Part shown: positions 22,656 through 34,285 of the stretch, piece after piece | Numbering within the stretch: position 1 is the first letter of the stretch | Layout: each line of letters starts with the position of its first letter | NCBI GenBank assembly: GCA_017590115.1 | Contig: JAGGNK010011003.1 | Span: 5,099,899 to 5,163,898, forward strand | Direction of reading: 5' to 3' | Source: Montifringilla adamsi | Taxonomy: Eukaryota > Chordata > Aves > Passeriformes > Passeridae | DNA: 64,000 nt | Translations under genes and position numbers: made by a program | The notes under the pieces: model-generated | The model's input: the letters and a program-made list of their open reading frames with translations, nothing else | What the model was told of the DNA's origin: nothing | Database searches by the model: none

Positions 22656-25600
22656 TCACACCCAGGCCTTGAGCTGGCTGCTGCAGCCCCTGGCACAGCA
22701 CGGAGCCCCCTCCCCACGGTGGCACCAGCGGCCCCCCTTGTACAGGGCCAGGCTGTAGGGCTGGAAGCACACCAGGAGCTGCAGGCGCCGTGCCAGGCTG
22801 CAGTAAATGGCCATGGCCACCACCAGCAGCGGGGACATGATGACAAAGCCCAGGATGATGAGGGCAGAGGAGCTGTTGTCGTCCAGGATGCTCTTGCAGT
22901 AGCGGGCAGAGGAGTGCAGCACCTGTGGGGAGAGAGAGAGGCACAGCCAGGATCATTCAGCTGGAAAAGAGCTCCAATAAGTGACCTTGTCACTGTCTAC
23001 AGCTCCTGAAAGGTGGCTGTGCTCAGGTGGGGTTGGGCACTTTCTCCAGGAACTGACAGAACCAGAGGACACAGCCTTAAGCTGCACCAAGGGAAATACT
23101 GGTTGGATATTAGGGAAAAGTTTTTTATACAAAGGGTGATAAAGTTTTTTACAGAAAAGGTGATAAAGTGACCTTATCACTCTCTACACTCCCTGAAAGG
23201 GGGCTGTGCTCAAGTGGAGTTGGGCTTTTCCTCCAGGAACTGACAGAACCAGAGGACACAGCCTTAAGCTGCATCAAGGGAAATACAGGTGGGATATTGG
23301 GAAGAAGTTTTTAGATAAAGGTGATGAAGTTCTGCAATGGCTGCCCAGTCACCATCCCTGGGTGGGTTTAACAAAGCCTGGATGTGGCACTGGGTGCCAG
23401 GGTTCAGTTGAGGCGTTGGGGCTGGGTTGGACTCCATGGTCTTGAAGGTCTCTTCCAACTCAGTAATTCTGTGATTCTGTGGATTCTGTGATTCTGTGAT
23501 TCTGTGAAAAGTCCCACATGAACCCACTCTGCCAGGGCCACCCCTGTCATGTGGCCTGGTGCTGACAGCAGTGGCCAAAACACCCCTGAGTTTCCAATAC
23601 TTTCATGGAAAAAGAAAACATTTTCTTTTGCTCCCTCTCTCAAAGCTGAGCGATCTTCAGGTTCAGTCTGGGACTGATATCACATCTTAATCAAGCTTTC
23701 AATTATCCCAGCCTCCCTGTGAGAGAAGAGCACTGCACACTGCTCCTGGAGCAGGAAGCACTCATCTTTATTCAATCATCCAACAGCATTTGATGGGCAC
23801 AAACCAAATTAAAAAACCTTCTGGTGCTACATTGGTGTGGGTGGCATAACACTGGGAATAAAAAAAAAATTAAAATTATATATATAAAGTATTTTAAATT
23901 CATATTAAATATATAAATTTATATTTTCTATAAATAAAAAATAAATACACAGAAATCTGTTCGATTCTGCAGACAGAGGTCAATCATTCCATGGCTCTCC
24001 AGACCCCTTTGTGATCTGCTCTCTGTACACTCATTTCTGCCTGAAAAACCTGCCAGGAAACACTCATCTTTATTCAATCATCCAATAGCATTTGATAGGC
24101 ACAAACCAAATCCAAAAATCCTCCTGGTGCTACATTGGTGTGGGTGGCACAGCGCTGGGAATAACAATAAATAAATAAAATAATATATATATAATTTATA
24201 AATATACATAGCATATATTTATATTATGGCTATTTATGTAAATAAATATCAATATTAAATATATACATTTATAAATAAAAATAAAAATACAGAAATCTGT
24301 TAGCTTCTGCAGACAGAGGTCAATCATTCCACGGCTCTCCAGACCCCTTTGTGTTCTCTGCTCTCTGTGTACACTCATTTCTGCCTGAAAAACCTGCCAG
24401 AAAGGACCACTTGCAAAGAAAACCTCTCTGGGCCTGGCTGAGTGGTGTTTACAGCCCTCCTTCCATGCTGGCAGCAGCAGAGCTGAGCTGAGCACTCGCT
24501 TGTTCTGCACTCCAAATGCTGCAGGCAGCCCCTGTGTTCCCAGACTTTATTCTGTTCTCCTTTCAGCACAAGCCATCAAGCTAAAAACCAACAATAAATC
24601 CATCTAATGCAGCTGCAGGGCAGAAATCAGCCTCTGGCTGCTGGGCAGGCTCTGAAAAGTCGTGGCCCAAAGACAGGGACTGCTCTGGTGAAGCCACAAT
24701 CCTTTGCTGTGATTGCATTAAAGGAAAGGTTGAGTTTAAAAAACTCCTCACAGCTTCCCACAGCTCAGGGGTTTTCACTTCTGGTCCACTTGGCTGCACT
24801 CAAAAACATTCTGCATCTCCTCGAAGCCTTTGTGTGTGTGTGCAAAGGAGAACTTGAGGTTTTCCAAGGTGAGGGAAGCTGGAAGGGGCAGTTCTGGGAG
24901 GTTTTTTCCCATTTTCAGTCCAATTTGTTTATGACTTATGAAAAAGGCACATTGAGCTGTAAGGAAAACAGGGAACTGCTTTTGCACATCCACCCTTGGT
25001 CAAGTGATCCCAAAAATGTTTAAAGGAATATACCAAGAAGGGATTTGTAAATAAGGAAATGATGCAATGCAGAGGGCAGCAAGCAGAGCCTGGATGGACA
25101 AAGGAGGCTCATTTTTGGTGTGAGGAATGCACAGGATGTTTGGGAGCAGGATTGTTAGATTGGCATGAGAAGGGGATTGGATATTCTGTCAGATTTTACT
25201 AATCATTAGGCAGGTCCTAATGAATCTTAAACTTGCTTAAACAGAAAGCAGCAAACCCTACCAGAGCCCAGGCTGGCAACTCTCAGTGACAGAAATCCCA
25301 GGGAAGAGAGAAATAATTGTGAAATTAAAATGCAAACAGCAATTCCATGGGGGCAGGGAGTGTGTTCACCTCACCTGGCACTTCCATGGAGACATAACTT
25401 CATTGCCCAATTTCCCACAAGACCTGTCCTTGTCAGCCCAGACTATTCACACAGGGAAAAAAATCTATGCCCAAAGCCGAAATTTGGGGAGTTTTGCCTG
25501 GCCTTGACAGGCACTGCTCACCTGGGGCTCAAAGGAACCCTCAGGTGTGGCCCTGCCCTTGAGGAGTGCCACTTACCTGGGAGTGGCACTGGAAGCCAAA

Positions 25601-25846
25601 GTAAACCACCACGATGGTAGGAAGCAGCACGACGGTGAAAATGACAAACATCAGGAGCAAATTCAGGAGGAAGACCAGGGAGTTCATGGTTCCTATCACC
25701 AGGGTCCAGGCCAGGCAGCACCAGGGGCTGCGGGGCTCCCTGGGAAGGAGCTGCTCATCCATGTCATACGGGGGCAGCCCAGGGATCATCCGGGATTTTT
25801 CTGACAGGATTTCTGCTCCAAAGTCCTCAGGGTCGTGGCCAGACAT
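22656..25846 (-). CDS. TMEM88B: TMEM88B, transmembrane protein 88B
   Basis: This is a two-pass membrane protein of the TMEM88 family; TMEM88 binds the Dishevelled PDZ domain and dampens Wnt signalling. Exon 1 (25846 down to 25577, 90 codons) starts MSGHDPEDFG and ends at CCCAG|GTAAGT. Exon 2 (22922 down to 22656, 88 codons plus stop) follows a TCTCCCCACAG acceptor. The joined protein is 178 aa. A long hydrophobic stretch covers about residues 46-83 (NSLVFLLNLLLMFVIF and on) and a second about 110-134 (ALIILGFVIMSPLLVVAMA). The tail ends in LKAWV, close to the VWV PDZ ligand of TMEM88. Position between VWA1 and MRPL20 fits human synteny. The intron is 2,654 bp and holds CR1 and duplicated sequence. 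The assignment as 88B rather than 88 rests mainly on synteny. Confidence 0.9.
22985..23492 (+). mobile_element. CR1 LINE, tandemly repeated 3' portion
   Basis: Two adjacent partial copies (about 22985-23165 and 23166-23492) share 'ggctgtgctca', 'ctccaggaactgacagaacc' and 'gaggacacagccttaagctg'. The second reaches the CR1 end with 'ggttggactccatggtctt' and GATTCTGTG repeated. It lies in the TMEM88B intron. Confidence 0.9.
23758..24402. repeat. 302 bp tandem duplication with AT-rich middle
   Basis: 'ctcatctttattcaatcatc' starts near 23761 and 24063. Both copies hold a variable TATATA/AAATAAATA stretch and end with 'ctgcctgaaaaacctgccag'. It lies in the TMEM88B intron. Confidence 0.92.
24403..25576. 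other. TMEM88B intron, unique part
   Basis: No further exon or transposon is recognised. Confidence 0.45.
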
Positions 25847-26235
25847 CCTTCAAGAAGATCCACCAACCCACGCTCTAATCCAAAAATATTTCCTCGCTTT
25901 TGGTCTAACAGAGCTTGCAAAGGCTTCTTCTGCCTCTTCCACACGTGGCCAGGAGCCCTCAAGGAGAGATCATCGTGGAGCAAGCAAGGAAAGGTCTCCT
26001 TGGGCCCCCCAGGCCCTGCTCAGCACAGTGTGCTTCCTTCAGGTGCTTTTCCCAGCCTCAGTCCCAAAGTAGATCTGCTGGAAGGTTAGCAGTAGCTTTT
26101 ATTTTGGTTTAGAATCCAGAATCCTACTGAATTTGCTGTTGTTTTTCCCAGGATTACAATCCCAAGAGGTCCCAAAGGGTTGCTGTGGTAGCTGTGATGG
26201 GCTGCTCAGTGGGCTTTGGTATCCCCCTCCACCTT
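25847..26235 (-). other. Upstream of TMEM88B
   Basis: This is the presumed 5'UTR and promoter side of TMEM88B. There is no CpG island and no clear TATA box, so the promoter or an untranslated first exon may lie further right. Confidence 0.35.
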
Positions 26236-26582
26236 CCAGCTCAGCTGGGTGTTCAGGATGGCAGGCTTAGGTTCAGGATTTCAGGCTCAGGTGCTCAGAA
26301 TATCAGGCTTAGATGTTCAGGATGTCAGGCTTAGATGTTCAGCAGATCAAGCTTAGGCATTCAGCAGATCAGGCTTAGGAGTTCAGGATGTCAGACTTAG
26401 GTTCAGGATTTCAGGCTCAGGTGCTCAGCAGATCAGGCTCAGGTGTTCAGAATATCAGGCTTAGATGTTCAGGATGTCAGGCTTAAATGTTCAGCAGATC
26501 AGGCTTAGGTGCTCTGCAGATCAGGCTGAGGTGCTCAGAATATCAGGTTCAGGTGTTCAGAATATCAGCTTTAGGCACCCAC
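26236..26582. repeat. 17-19 bp minisatellite TTCAGGATGTCAGGCTTAG
   Basis: About 19 degenerate units occur: 'gttcaggatgtcaggcttag', 'tgttcagcagatcaggctta' and 'ggtgctcagaatatcaggct'. Confidence 0.93.
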
Positions 26583-28500
26583 AGGCAGTTCCTTGTCTTC
26601 AAATCACCTTTCCATGCTCTTCACCCTGCACCCAAGCAGATATTCCTGCCCAAGTCTCATGCCAAGGAGGTGAGCAGTGAAGATGAAGGACAGGAGCTGT
26701 TTCCCAGCCTCTGAGCCCTGCTGCCCTCCCCGTGCAGCAGAGATGGAGCAGCGTGTGGTGGTGTCACTGCTCTCAGCTGCCTGCAGCCACTCACACCCAG
26801 CAGTGAGGTCCCTTCTGAGCTCAGCTTTGCAAGGCTGCTGTGTTTACAGAACAGCCTCAGTGCTCTCTGTGCTGGCCAATCCTTCACATCTGTCTCCACA
26901 CTGATGGGATTTAACACGCTCCAAACATCCATCCCCGGGTCAAGATGGTCCCTCTCCACCTTTAATTATTCTGCCTCTGATTCATTTTAGAAAATTCCTC
27001 TCTAGATTAAAAAACAAAAACAAAAAACAACAACCTTAGAGAAATTGATAATAATCACTGTATTCCTCAGAAATCAGCTGTCCCCTGCAGTCATCTTTTA
27101 TTGTTTGCAGAACATATTGATACTCTCGTGGAGGAGGCACAGCAATTATCAATTATTTCATCTCCCTCATAAGATCAATATTATTTAAGAATTTCAGTGC
27201 CATCTCCATGCCTATGTAGCCTCCAAGATACAGTGGCAGTAATAAGAGAGAGATATTAAAAAATACAGAGAGAAACAACCTCTAAAGCAGACAGCAGAGT
27301 GTGACAAGTCCATTTCCATCCTGTTCCTTCCCTGCACTCCAGGGCTGGATGGCTCCCAGGGGGTTTGCAGGGCAGCAGCCTCCACTCAAGCTGCAAAATG
27401 TGAAATCTCTTCTCAGATCTGTCCAGACATCCCAGGGGAAATAACTGCTGGATCCATCCTGTTTTTCAGTGCTGCACAGGCCAGAGACAGCGTTAATAAT
27501 AAAATCTGGAGCTGTGCAGGAAACCATAAATGTGACAAGTGGCAGAGAGCTCTGGGAGTCTCGGTGGTTACTCTGCCTGTCTAAATTCTGGTTAAAGACA
27601 TAATATTTTTCAAATTTGATTTATGCCTTTGAAGTGGAAAAAAGGACGAGTCACACAAAGAGAAAGAACCCAAACCCAAATCTATAGGAGGAGAAATCAA
27701 TTTTAGGCTTAAATCATGGAGAGATGAACTCAGTGCTGGGCAGCTAAAAATCCTACAGCTGCTTTTACCATCTGCTGGTGATGGCACAGGGTGTGGTGAA
27801 ACACAATCTGAGCATTCATAAAAGTGCCATAAATTCTAAGAAGCTTTGCTAAATCCAGGGAAACTTTCCAAAGTTCTTTTGCTGTCGTGAAAATGCATTT
27901 TAACCTTTGCAGGGAGGTCTGAAAATTGTGTTCTGTACATTTCTTTTCTAGTGGTTCTTGTAATAACCAAGCGAACTTTGTGTCAGACAAACCTCAGTGA
28001 TATGAAGAAAGATTTCTCCATAATTCTCTGAAATTTCCACATTCTGGACAAGAACTTTCCCAGAAGTGGGGAAGATCTTGATGATGGAGCAGTTTATAAC
28101 AGGAGCATGATTGCTTTGAGATGCTGGAAGTGGTGATGATTAAAGAGCATCAGAAAAATCCATCAGTTCTCTGACGCCAAGTACTGCTGCTCCCATGGAA
28201 TCATTTTCTGGCAGCACCATCTTGTGGTTTGCACAGTTCATAAATTTTCAATTTATGTCTCCCATTCTCTAACCCTAACCCTTGCAGGATGCTCTAATGC
28301 TTGTTATCCACTATGGAATCCTTCCAGCCACTGAAAACAACACCAAATCTGCTCACACTGGTGGCTGGAGCACTGCTGGGGATACAAAATCCCACTGAGC
28401 TACGGGAATGCACATTCCAAGCAGCCCAGCTCCTTTTTCCAGGGAATTTTGGTACAACCACACTCTGTGTGCCAGCTCTCAGCTGAGCTGTGGGTTTGGG
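26583..28500. other. Intergenic between TMEM88B and MRPL20
   Basis: Human has ANKRD65 in this interval. No ankyrin-like exon is seen here on either strand, nor any RNA gene. Confidence 0.45.
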
Positions 28501-28539
28501 CTGCTTTAGGTCACACCTCGGGCAGGTGACAAGGGCGTT

Positions 28540-28855
28540 GTGGTCACATCAGAGGGCTGGGATCAGGTAAAGTTCTTCAGCCAGAGGGTGAAGGTTTCTG
28601 GTGACCTGAGGGAATGGCTGGAGCTGTGTCAGGAGAGGTTTAGGTCGGATTTTGGGAAAGGTTTTTCCCCCAGAGGGTTCTGGGGCACTGACCAGGCTCC
28701 CCAGGGAATGGGCACAGCTCCAAGAGCTCCAAGAGGGTTTGGACAACACTCCCAAAGATGCACAGACTGGGATTGTTGAGTGTGCAGAGCCAGGGGCTGG
28801 GCTGGATGATCCCTGTGGATCCTTTCCAACTCAGAATATTCCTTGATTCCACGGC
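28540..28855 (+). mobile_element. CR1 LINE fragment
   Basis: The run 'ttcttcagccagagggtg', 'ggcacagctccaagagctcc', 'ggctgggctggatgatccc' and 'tttccaactcagaatattcc' is a CR1 3' region in plus orientation. Confidence 0.85.
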
Positions 28856-28924
28856 TGTCCTCGGGCTGGGGCAGAGGATGCCCAGCACAGGGAAAAGCCA
28901 CTGTGCTGTGAGAGAGGGGCCGGG

Positions 28925-29600
28925 GGAGGCGGAAAGGGCTTGGGAAGACCTGGGAAAAGGGTTAGTGAAGGACTGGGAAAAGGGTTGAGGACAGGGGAAG
29001 GACTGGAGGAAGGGCAGGGGGAGGGAGGATCGGGAGAAAGAGGAAAAAGTGCAGGAAGGGCTGGAAGAACGACTGGGAAGGATCGGAGCAAGGACCGGGA
29101 AGGCTCGGGGGATGGACCGGGGGAAGAACCGGGAGAAGGGCTGGGGGAAAAACCGGAGAAAGGACCAGGGGAAAGGCTGGAAGAAAGACCGGAGGAAGGA
29201 CCAGAGGAAGGACCGGGGAGGCTCGGGGAAGGATCAGAGGAAACACCAGAGGAAACACCGGAGGAAGGACCGGAGGAAGGACCGGGAGAACGACCCGGGG
29301 AAGGACCGGGAAGGATCAGAGGAAGGACCGGGAAGGCTCGGGGGCAGAACCGGAGGACGGACGTGAGGAAGGATTGGAAAAAGCACCGGGAAGGCTCGGG
29401 GGCAGGATCAGAGGAAGCAGCGGGGCAAGACCCAAAGAAAGCCCGGGAACGCTTGGGGACAGGATCAGGGGAAGCTCCGGGGGGCAGGATCAGAGGAAGC
29501 AGCGGGGAAGGTCCGAATGAAGATCCGGGAAGGCTCGGGGACAGGATGAGAGGAAACTCCGGGAAGGCTCGGGGACAGGATCAGAGGAAACAGCGGGGGC
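28925..29600. repeat. Purine-rich 12-15 bp minisatellite (GGAAGGACCGGG)
   Basis: Degenerate units of GGACCGGAGGAA / GGACCGGGAAGGCTCGGGG occur. The plus strand is nearly pyrimidine-free in places. Long open frames across it are compositional. Confidence 0.92.
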
Positions 29601-30356
29601 AGGCTGAGGGAAGGCCGGCCGGGCTCGGGGCAGGCTCAGGGAAGCCCCGGCTGGCTCGGGGCAGGTTGAGGGAAGGCCGAGCGGGCTCGGGGCAGGTTGA
29701 GGGAAGGCCGGGCTGGCTCGGGGGTAGGATCAGAGGACGCCCCGGCAGTCTCGGAGCAGGCTCGGGGCAGGCTCAGGGAAGGCCGGCCGGTCTCGGGGCA
29801 GCCTCAGGGAAGCCCCGGCAGTCTCGGAGCAGGCTGAGGAAAGGCCGGGCAGGCTCGGGGCAGGCTCAGGGAAGGCCGAGCGGGCTCGGGGGTAGGATCA
29901 GAGGACGCCCCGGCAGTCTCGGAGCAGGCTCGGGGCAGGCTCAGGGAAGGCCGGCCGGGCTCGGGGCAGGCTCAGGGAAGCCCCGGCAGTCTCGGAGCAG
30001 GCTGAGGAAAGGCCGGGCAGGCTCGGGGCAGGATCAGGGAAGGCCGAGCGGGCTCGGGGTAGGATCGGGGAGGGCCGAGCGGGCTCGGGGGTAGGATCAG
30101 AGGACGCCCCGGCATTCTCGGGGCAGGCTGAGGGAAGGCCGGCCGGGCTCGGGGCAGGCTCAGGGAAGCCCCGGCTGGCTCGGGGCAGATTGAGGGAAGG
30201 CCGGGCAGGCTCGGGGCAGGCTGAGGGAAGGCCCGGCAGTCTCGGAGCAGGCTGAGGGAAGGCCGGGCATCCTCGGGGGCAGGATCGGGGAAGGCCGGGC
30301 GGGCTCGGGGCAGGCTCGGGGCAGGATCGGGGAAGGCCGGCCGGGCTCGGGTGCCG
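29600..30356. repeat. G-rich minisatellite abutting the MRPL20 promoter
   Basis: Units of about 31-34 bp of type GGGCTCGGGGCAGGCTCAGG then GAAGGCCGGCC occur. Larger blocks (for example 'ggtaggatcagaggacgccc' at 29731, 29892 and 30091) are repeated. The array ends only about 50 bp before the MRPL20 start codon. Confidence 0.93.
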
Positions 30357-30409
30357 CCCCGGAAGGAAGGCAGGCAGTCAGGCAGGAAGGCGGGCGCTGT
30401 GCCGCAGCC
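30357..30409 (+). promoter_or_regulatory. MRPL20 core promoter / 5'UTR
   Basis: The 53 bp between the minisatellite and the ATG contains an ETS-type CCGGAAG (30359-30365) and the start context GCAGCCATGG. There is no TATA box. The transcription start may lie here or inside the array. Confidence 0.5.
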
Positions 30410-33058
30410 ATGGTGGTGCTGAGCGCGGCGCGCTGGCTGCGCAGCCGCCTCTCGGATCGCTTCTGGAGGGTGCAGGAGGTGCTCAAGTACGCGCGGGTGA
30501 GTGCCGGGTCCCCGGCGTGTCCCCGCATCCCCCTGGCCTGGCCCTGTGCCCCGGACATTGTCCTCAAGCCGCTGCCCCATCCCTGCAGAGCCCCAGGCTG
30601 GACGGGGCTCGGAGCAGGGAGGGGTCCCTGCCCACTGGGTGGGCTCGGAGCTCCCTTTTCCACCCAAACCATTCTGTGCTTTCCTCGTGTTATAAAGTGG
30701 TCTCTGTTTAATTAAATACGGCGTTCCTTCACTGTGTTTCCTTCCTGAGTGTTTTTTTTTCTTTTTTTTGTTTTACTGGGCAAAGAAGGTGGGGAAGAAA
30801 ATTAACCTTGTTCTCAAGTGCATTTTGAATTTTTTTGCGTTTTGGGTTTTTGGTGGAGTTTAAGCTGCTGTGCTGAGGCTAGGGGTGAACCTTTCTCAAG
30901 GGCATCCCAGGCTGTATGTTAAAATTCTTTAAATTACATCTTGTTGTAATGCTGAGGTAGAAAAAGTTGAAGGAAGTGAGAATATTTTGGTTTTGCACCT
31001 GGTGCAGCACTGGCTACATTTTCTTGTAAATTAAACAAATTAATTTTTTTGTTTTCTGTTTGATAAATCGGAGGCTCGTACTCCATCCCTTTGTTCATAC
31101 AGACACAACAGAGGGGAGCTCAGGAATGAGAATAAATGTGAATTCAGTGTTGGGTGAAAGCACTGCCCGTGATTTTGTGATTGCCTTTCCCACAGAACCA
31201 CGGCACAAAGTGAGACCTGGTTTTGCCTCTGCTCAACTGAGATTTTTCCACCCTGCTCCAACTGCTCAGCTTCATGTTTTTCATGATAAAAATTACATTT
31301 CCTTGATATCATATTCCATATGCTATTATATTCCATATATTTCCACGATAAAAACCAAGCAATGAATATTTTCATTGTGTGCCAGCCGAAGGCTTAGGGC
31401 GTGCTTGTGAAAGCTTCAGTGATCCTTATTATGGAGAGCTGTGAATGCAAATGAGCTTTATTAGTGTTATATATTTAAATCTAATTGAATGAGACCATTC
31501 TGGGGGCTTTTTTGCAGCATTTTCGTGGCAGGAAGAACCGCTGCTACAAGCTGGCAGTGAGGAGCGTGCGCAGGGCTTTCGTGAAGTCCACCAAGGCCAG
31601 GAGGGAGAAGAAGAGATTCCTCAGAGCGGTAAAGAGCAAAATGTTGGGTGGAAACATCAAAATGGGAGCAAGGCAGGAGTGAAACAGCTGCTTTTCTTAC
31701 TCTGGGGGGGTTTTGAAAAACAGTGGGTGAAAAGTTGGAGTTGAAAGCAGCATTTTTTTTGTGGGTCCCTTCCAGCTCAGGATATTCCATGAAAATGTTG
31801 TTTTTAATAAGTGTGAGCAGACCAGAGTGGCAAAGGGTTTATTTTAAAGTGTTTTGTCATGCAATAGATTGATTTTTACACCTTCAGCTCTGGATCACAA
31901 GGATTGAAGCAGCTTCCCTTGAACATGGTTTGAAGTACCCAGCCTTCATAAGCAACCTGGTCAAGGTAAGGATGTGGTTTGGAGGATAATTACTCTACTA
32001 ATTAGAGTGATGAAAGGCTTGTGAAAGCAGTTTCATCCACTTCAGGAACTAAGTTCTGCCCTAAACTATTTTTCTTCCCTGTATGGGTTATTCCCTTTTA
32101 TCTTGGTGAACATTGTGGCTCTACCTCATGTTCTGTCCCCAAAACTTAGGAATGAGACTTTTAAAATGCTTTTTAATGCCATTCAATGACAGCTGCTTTT
32201 CCTTTTTACTTCAAGAAATTTAAAAATACAAAGTTTGGGTTAGCAAAAAACCCAAAAACCTAAGAAATTCTTATTCTTTTCACTACAACTGTGATTTGGT
32301 GAGCGTGGAGAGTGCAGAAACTTGGTGCCATTGTCCCTTGTTTTTAAAACATGCTGGGAACTTGTTTCAGTTGGGTGATTCTGTTTTAATTTGAGCTGAA
32401 ACAGATGCTATGGATTATCCTGGAACATGTGGCCTTGAGGCAAAATTAGAGAGTCTTCATCAGTTAGGGATTCTAATCTTCAATTAGAGAGTCTTCAGTT
32501 CTTGGTTTCTACCACAAAAACTTTAGAGAAAGTCAGGAAATAATTTTTACATGGTGGGTTAATGAGACATCCATGGCCAGGGAGTGTCTGACAGTCTTTA
32601 ACAGCTCCAAATTGCACAGGGCAGAAAAAACTTAATCTGCTTTAAGACCTCAGGTCTTAATCCTTAAGAGTGTTTAATCATACTTAATGAAAGGTGTTTA
32701 TATAAACAGTAAAGAGTGTTCATTATATTTAATAAAGTGTTTAATAAATTTAATTTTATTTAATTTAAAAATTTTACTATATTTAATAAAATCTATTTAA
32801 ATTAAATATATTTAAAACTAAGCACTGCAGTGTTGTTCCTAAAAATCACAGTCCTTAACCAACAATTTTTCTTGCCTTTAGTCCCAGGTGGAGCTGAACA
32901 GGAAAGTTCTGGCTGACTTGGCTATTTATGAGCCAAAGACATTCAAGTCCCTGGCAGCTTTAGCCCAGAGGAGGAGACAGGAAGGGTTCCTGGCTGCCCT
33001 GGGAGATGGAAAAGAACCAGAGGGAATATTTTCACGTATTGTGCACCACCACTATTGA
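30410..33058 (+). CDS. MRPL20: MRPL20, mitochondrial ribosomal protein bL20m
   Basis: This is a protein of the mitochondrial large ribosomal subunit, homologous to bacterial L20. Exons are 30410-30496 (29 codons), 31518-31628 (37), 31888-31965 (26) and 32882-33058 (58 plus stop). All junctions are phase 0 with GT/AG ends (CGG|GTGAGT, TTTGCAG, GCG|GTAAAG, CCTTCAG, AAG|GTAAGG, CCTTTAG). The product has 150 aa, against 149 in human. Hallmarks are [10 protein letters not shown] at the start of exon 2, basic [23 protein letters not shown] in exon 3, and [18 protein letters not shown] plus [12 protein letters not shown] in exon 4. It sits head-to-tail with CCNL2, as in human. Intron 3 is 916 bp and AT-rich towards its end. 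Confidence 0.97.
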
Positions 33059-33232
33059 TATCAGAACCTGGGTGTATGTTTTAGAAGCACGGATTTGATT
33101 GTGAAGCAAACCTGTCGCGGGACTGCTGCCGAAGTGGAAAATGTGGAACAAATGCTCTGAGGATCGTGTGGGTGTGAAGCTGCTCCTTGATGGCACTTTC
33201 CCTGTGTTCTTATTGTTGTTGAAACCTGTTAA

Positions 33233-33284
33233 ATTAAAAGCACACTTCAAAGTTAGCAGTCAGGCCGTACAGTGACTTAATAAA
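33233..33284 (+). promoter_or_regulatory. MRPL20 polyadenylation signals
   Basis: ATTAAA at 33233-33238 and AATAAA at 33279-33284 lie 175-220 bases after the stop codon. Further AATAAA motifs recur downstream (near 33440, 33590 and 33751) in repeated units. Confidence 0.65.
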
Positions 33285-34060
33285 GGTGGTTTTTTTTGGT
33301 AACTGCTAGTAGGAAAAAACCTAATTTGTGTGGTGAATTCTGAACAGGGAGAATGCAGCTGGGATGTGGGGGAAATGTTGACCCTCACAGGTGGAGCCTG
33401 GGAGTGAAGGATACACATAGTTTGTATTGTTAAAGATTCAATAAAGACATTTTTATTCAAAACTGCTATGGGGAACCAATTTGTGTTAATTCTGGCACTT
33501 CATTGGGAAAATACAGCCGGGGGATGGAGGGAGGGCAGGAGGTCGACCCTCACACACATCCCTGTGTTAAGGACACACATAAAAACTTAATAAAAGTAAT
33601 TTTTTGGTAATTGCTGGCGAGAAACAATTTTTGTGGTGAGTTCTGGCGTTGCACGGCAAAAAACCAGCCCAGAGCGTGAGGGAGATGTCAGCCCTCAGAC
33701 ACGAGCCCCTAGGTGAAGGACAAGCATAGCCTGTTCTGTTAAGGACTTGACAATAAACATCTTTTTGTTGGTAACTTCAACAGGGAAACAATTTGTGCGG
33801 CGAAATTCTAGCGCTGCACGGGGAAAACCCAACCGGGGTGGGGAGCGGCACCTCGGCCGTCACACACGAACCTCGGCGGGCCCCACGTTGAGGACACGCG
33901 TAGTGTGGTTTTTTTAGGGAGTTCACAAAGATATTTAACTCGATGAGCGCATAGTCTGTTTTTTTACGGAGTTAACGAAGATGTTTAACTCGGTGAGCGC
34001 ACAGTCTGTTTATTTACGGAGCTAACGAAGATATTTAACTCGGCGAGCGCTGTGTTCCAG
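33265..34060. repeat. Degenerate 150-160 bp tandem repeat between MRPL20 and CCNL2
   Basis: Four diverged units each carry AATAAA, a T-run with GGTAA(C/T)T(G/T)C, 'aacaatttgtg', a 'ggtga(a/g)ttctggc' type stretch and 'accctcacac...'. They are followed by three units of about 60 bp ('gagtt(a/c)acgaagat(a/g)t' then 'ttaactcggtgagcgc') at 33900-34050. The array starts in the MRPL20 3' end and finishes at the CCNL2 CpG island. Confidence 0.8.
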
Positions 34061-34109
34061 CCCCCTCACGCCCGGCCCAGGTTCTGAGGGCGCCGCAGCC
34101 CCGCCCTAT

Positions 34110-34285
34110 CCGAATTCCCGGCCGCTGCGTCACCGCGCCGCGCGCGGCCCGGGCGGCGTCGTGCGTCACGGCCCCTCAGCCAATCAGCGGCCGCGGTCCT
34201 TCCGCGCTCCGCCAATCGGCGTCGGGCGGATGCTGGTGGGGGAAGGAGAAGGAGCGCGGAGCCAGCGAGGCGGCGGCGGCACAAA
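34110..34285 (+). promoter_or_regulatory. CCNL2 promoter, CpG island with two CCAAT boxes
   Basis: This is a dense CpG stretch. CCAAT boxes lie at 34180-34184 (CAGCCAATCAG) and 34212-34216 (CGCCAATCGG), 32 bp apart, the usual NF-Y arrangement. A GTGCGTCACG motif lies just upstream. The start codon itself is part of AAAATGGCGGC, a YY1-type element. The CpG island continues to about 34800 in intron 1. Confidence 0.75.

Noticed and set aside
28268..28281. CTAACCCTAACCC as an interstitial telomere repeat
   Set aside because: Only two units occur, and similar words in 4530-4620 belong to a local minisatellite.
28940..30094. 384-codon Gly/Arg/Glu-rich open frame upstream of MRPL20
   Set aside because: It follows the purine-rich minisatellite composition (few T, so few stops). 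No domain is present and the frame drifts through degenerate units.
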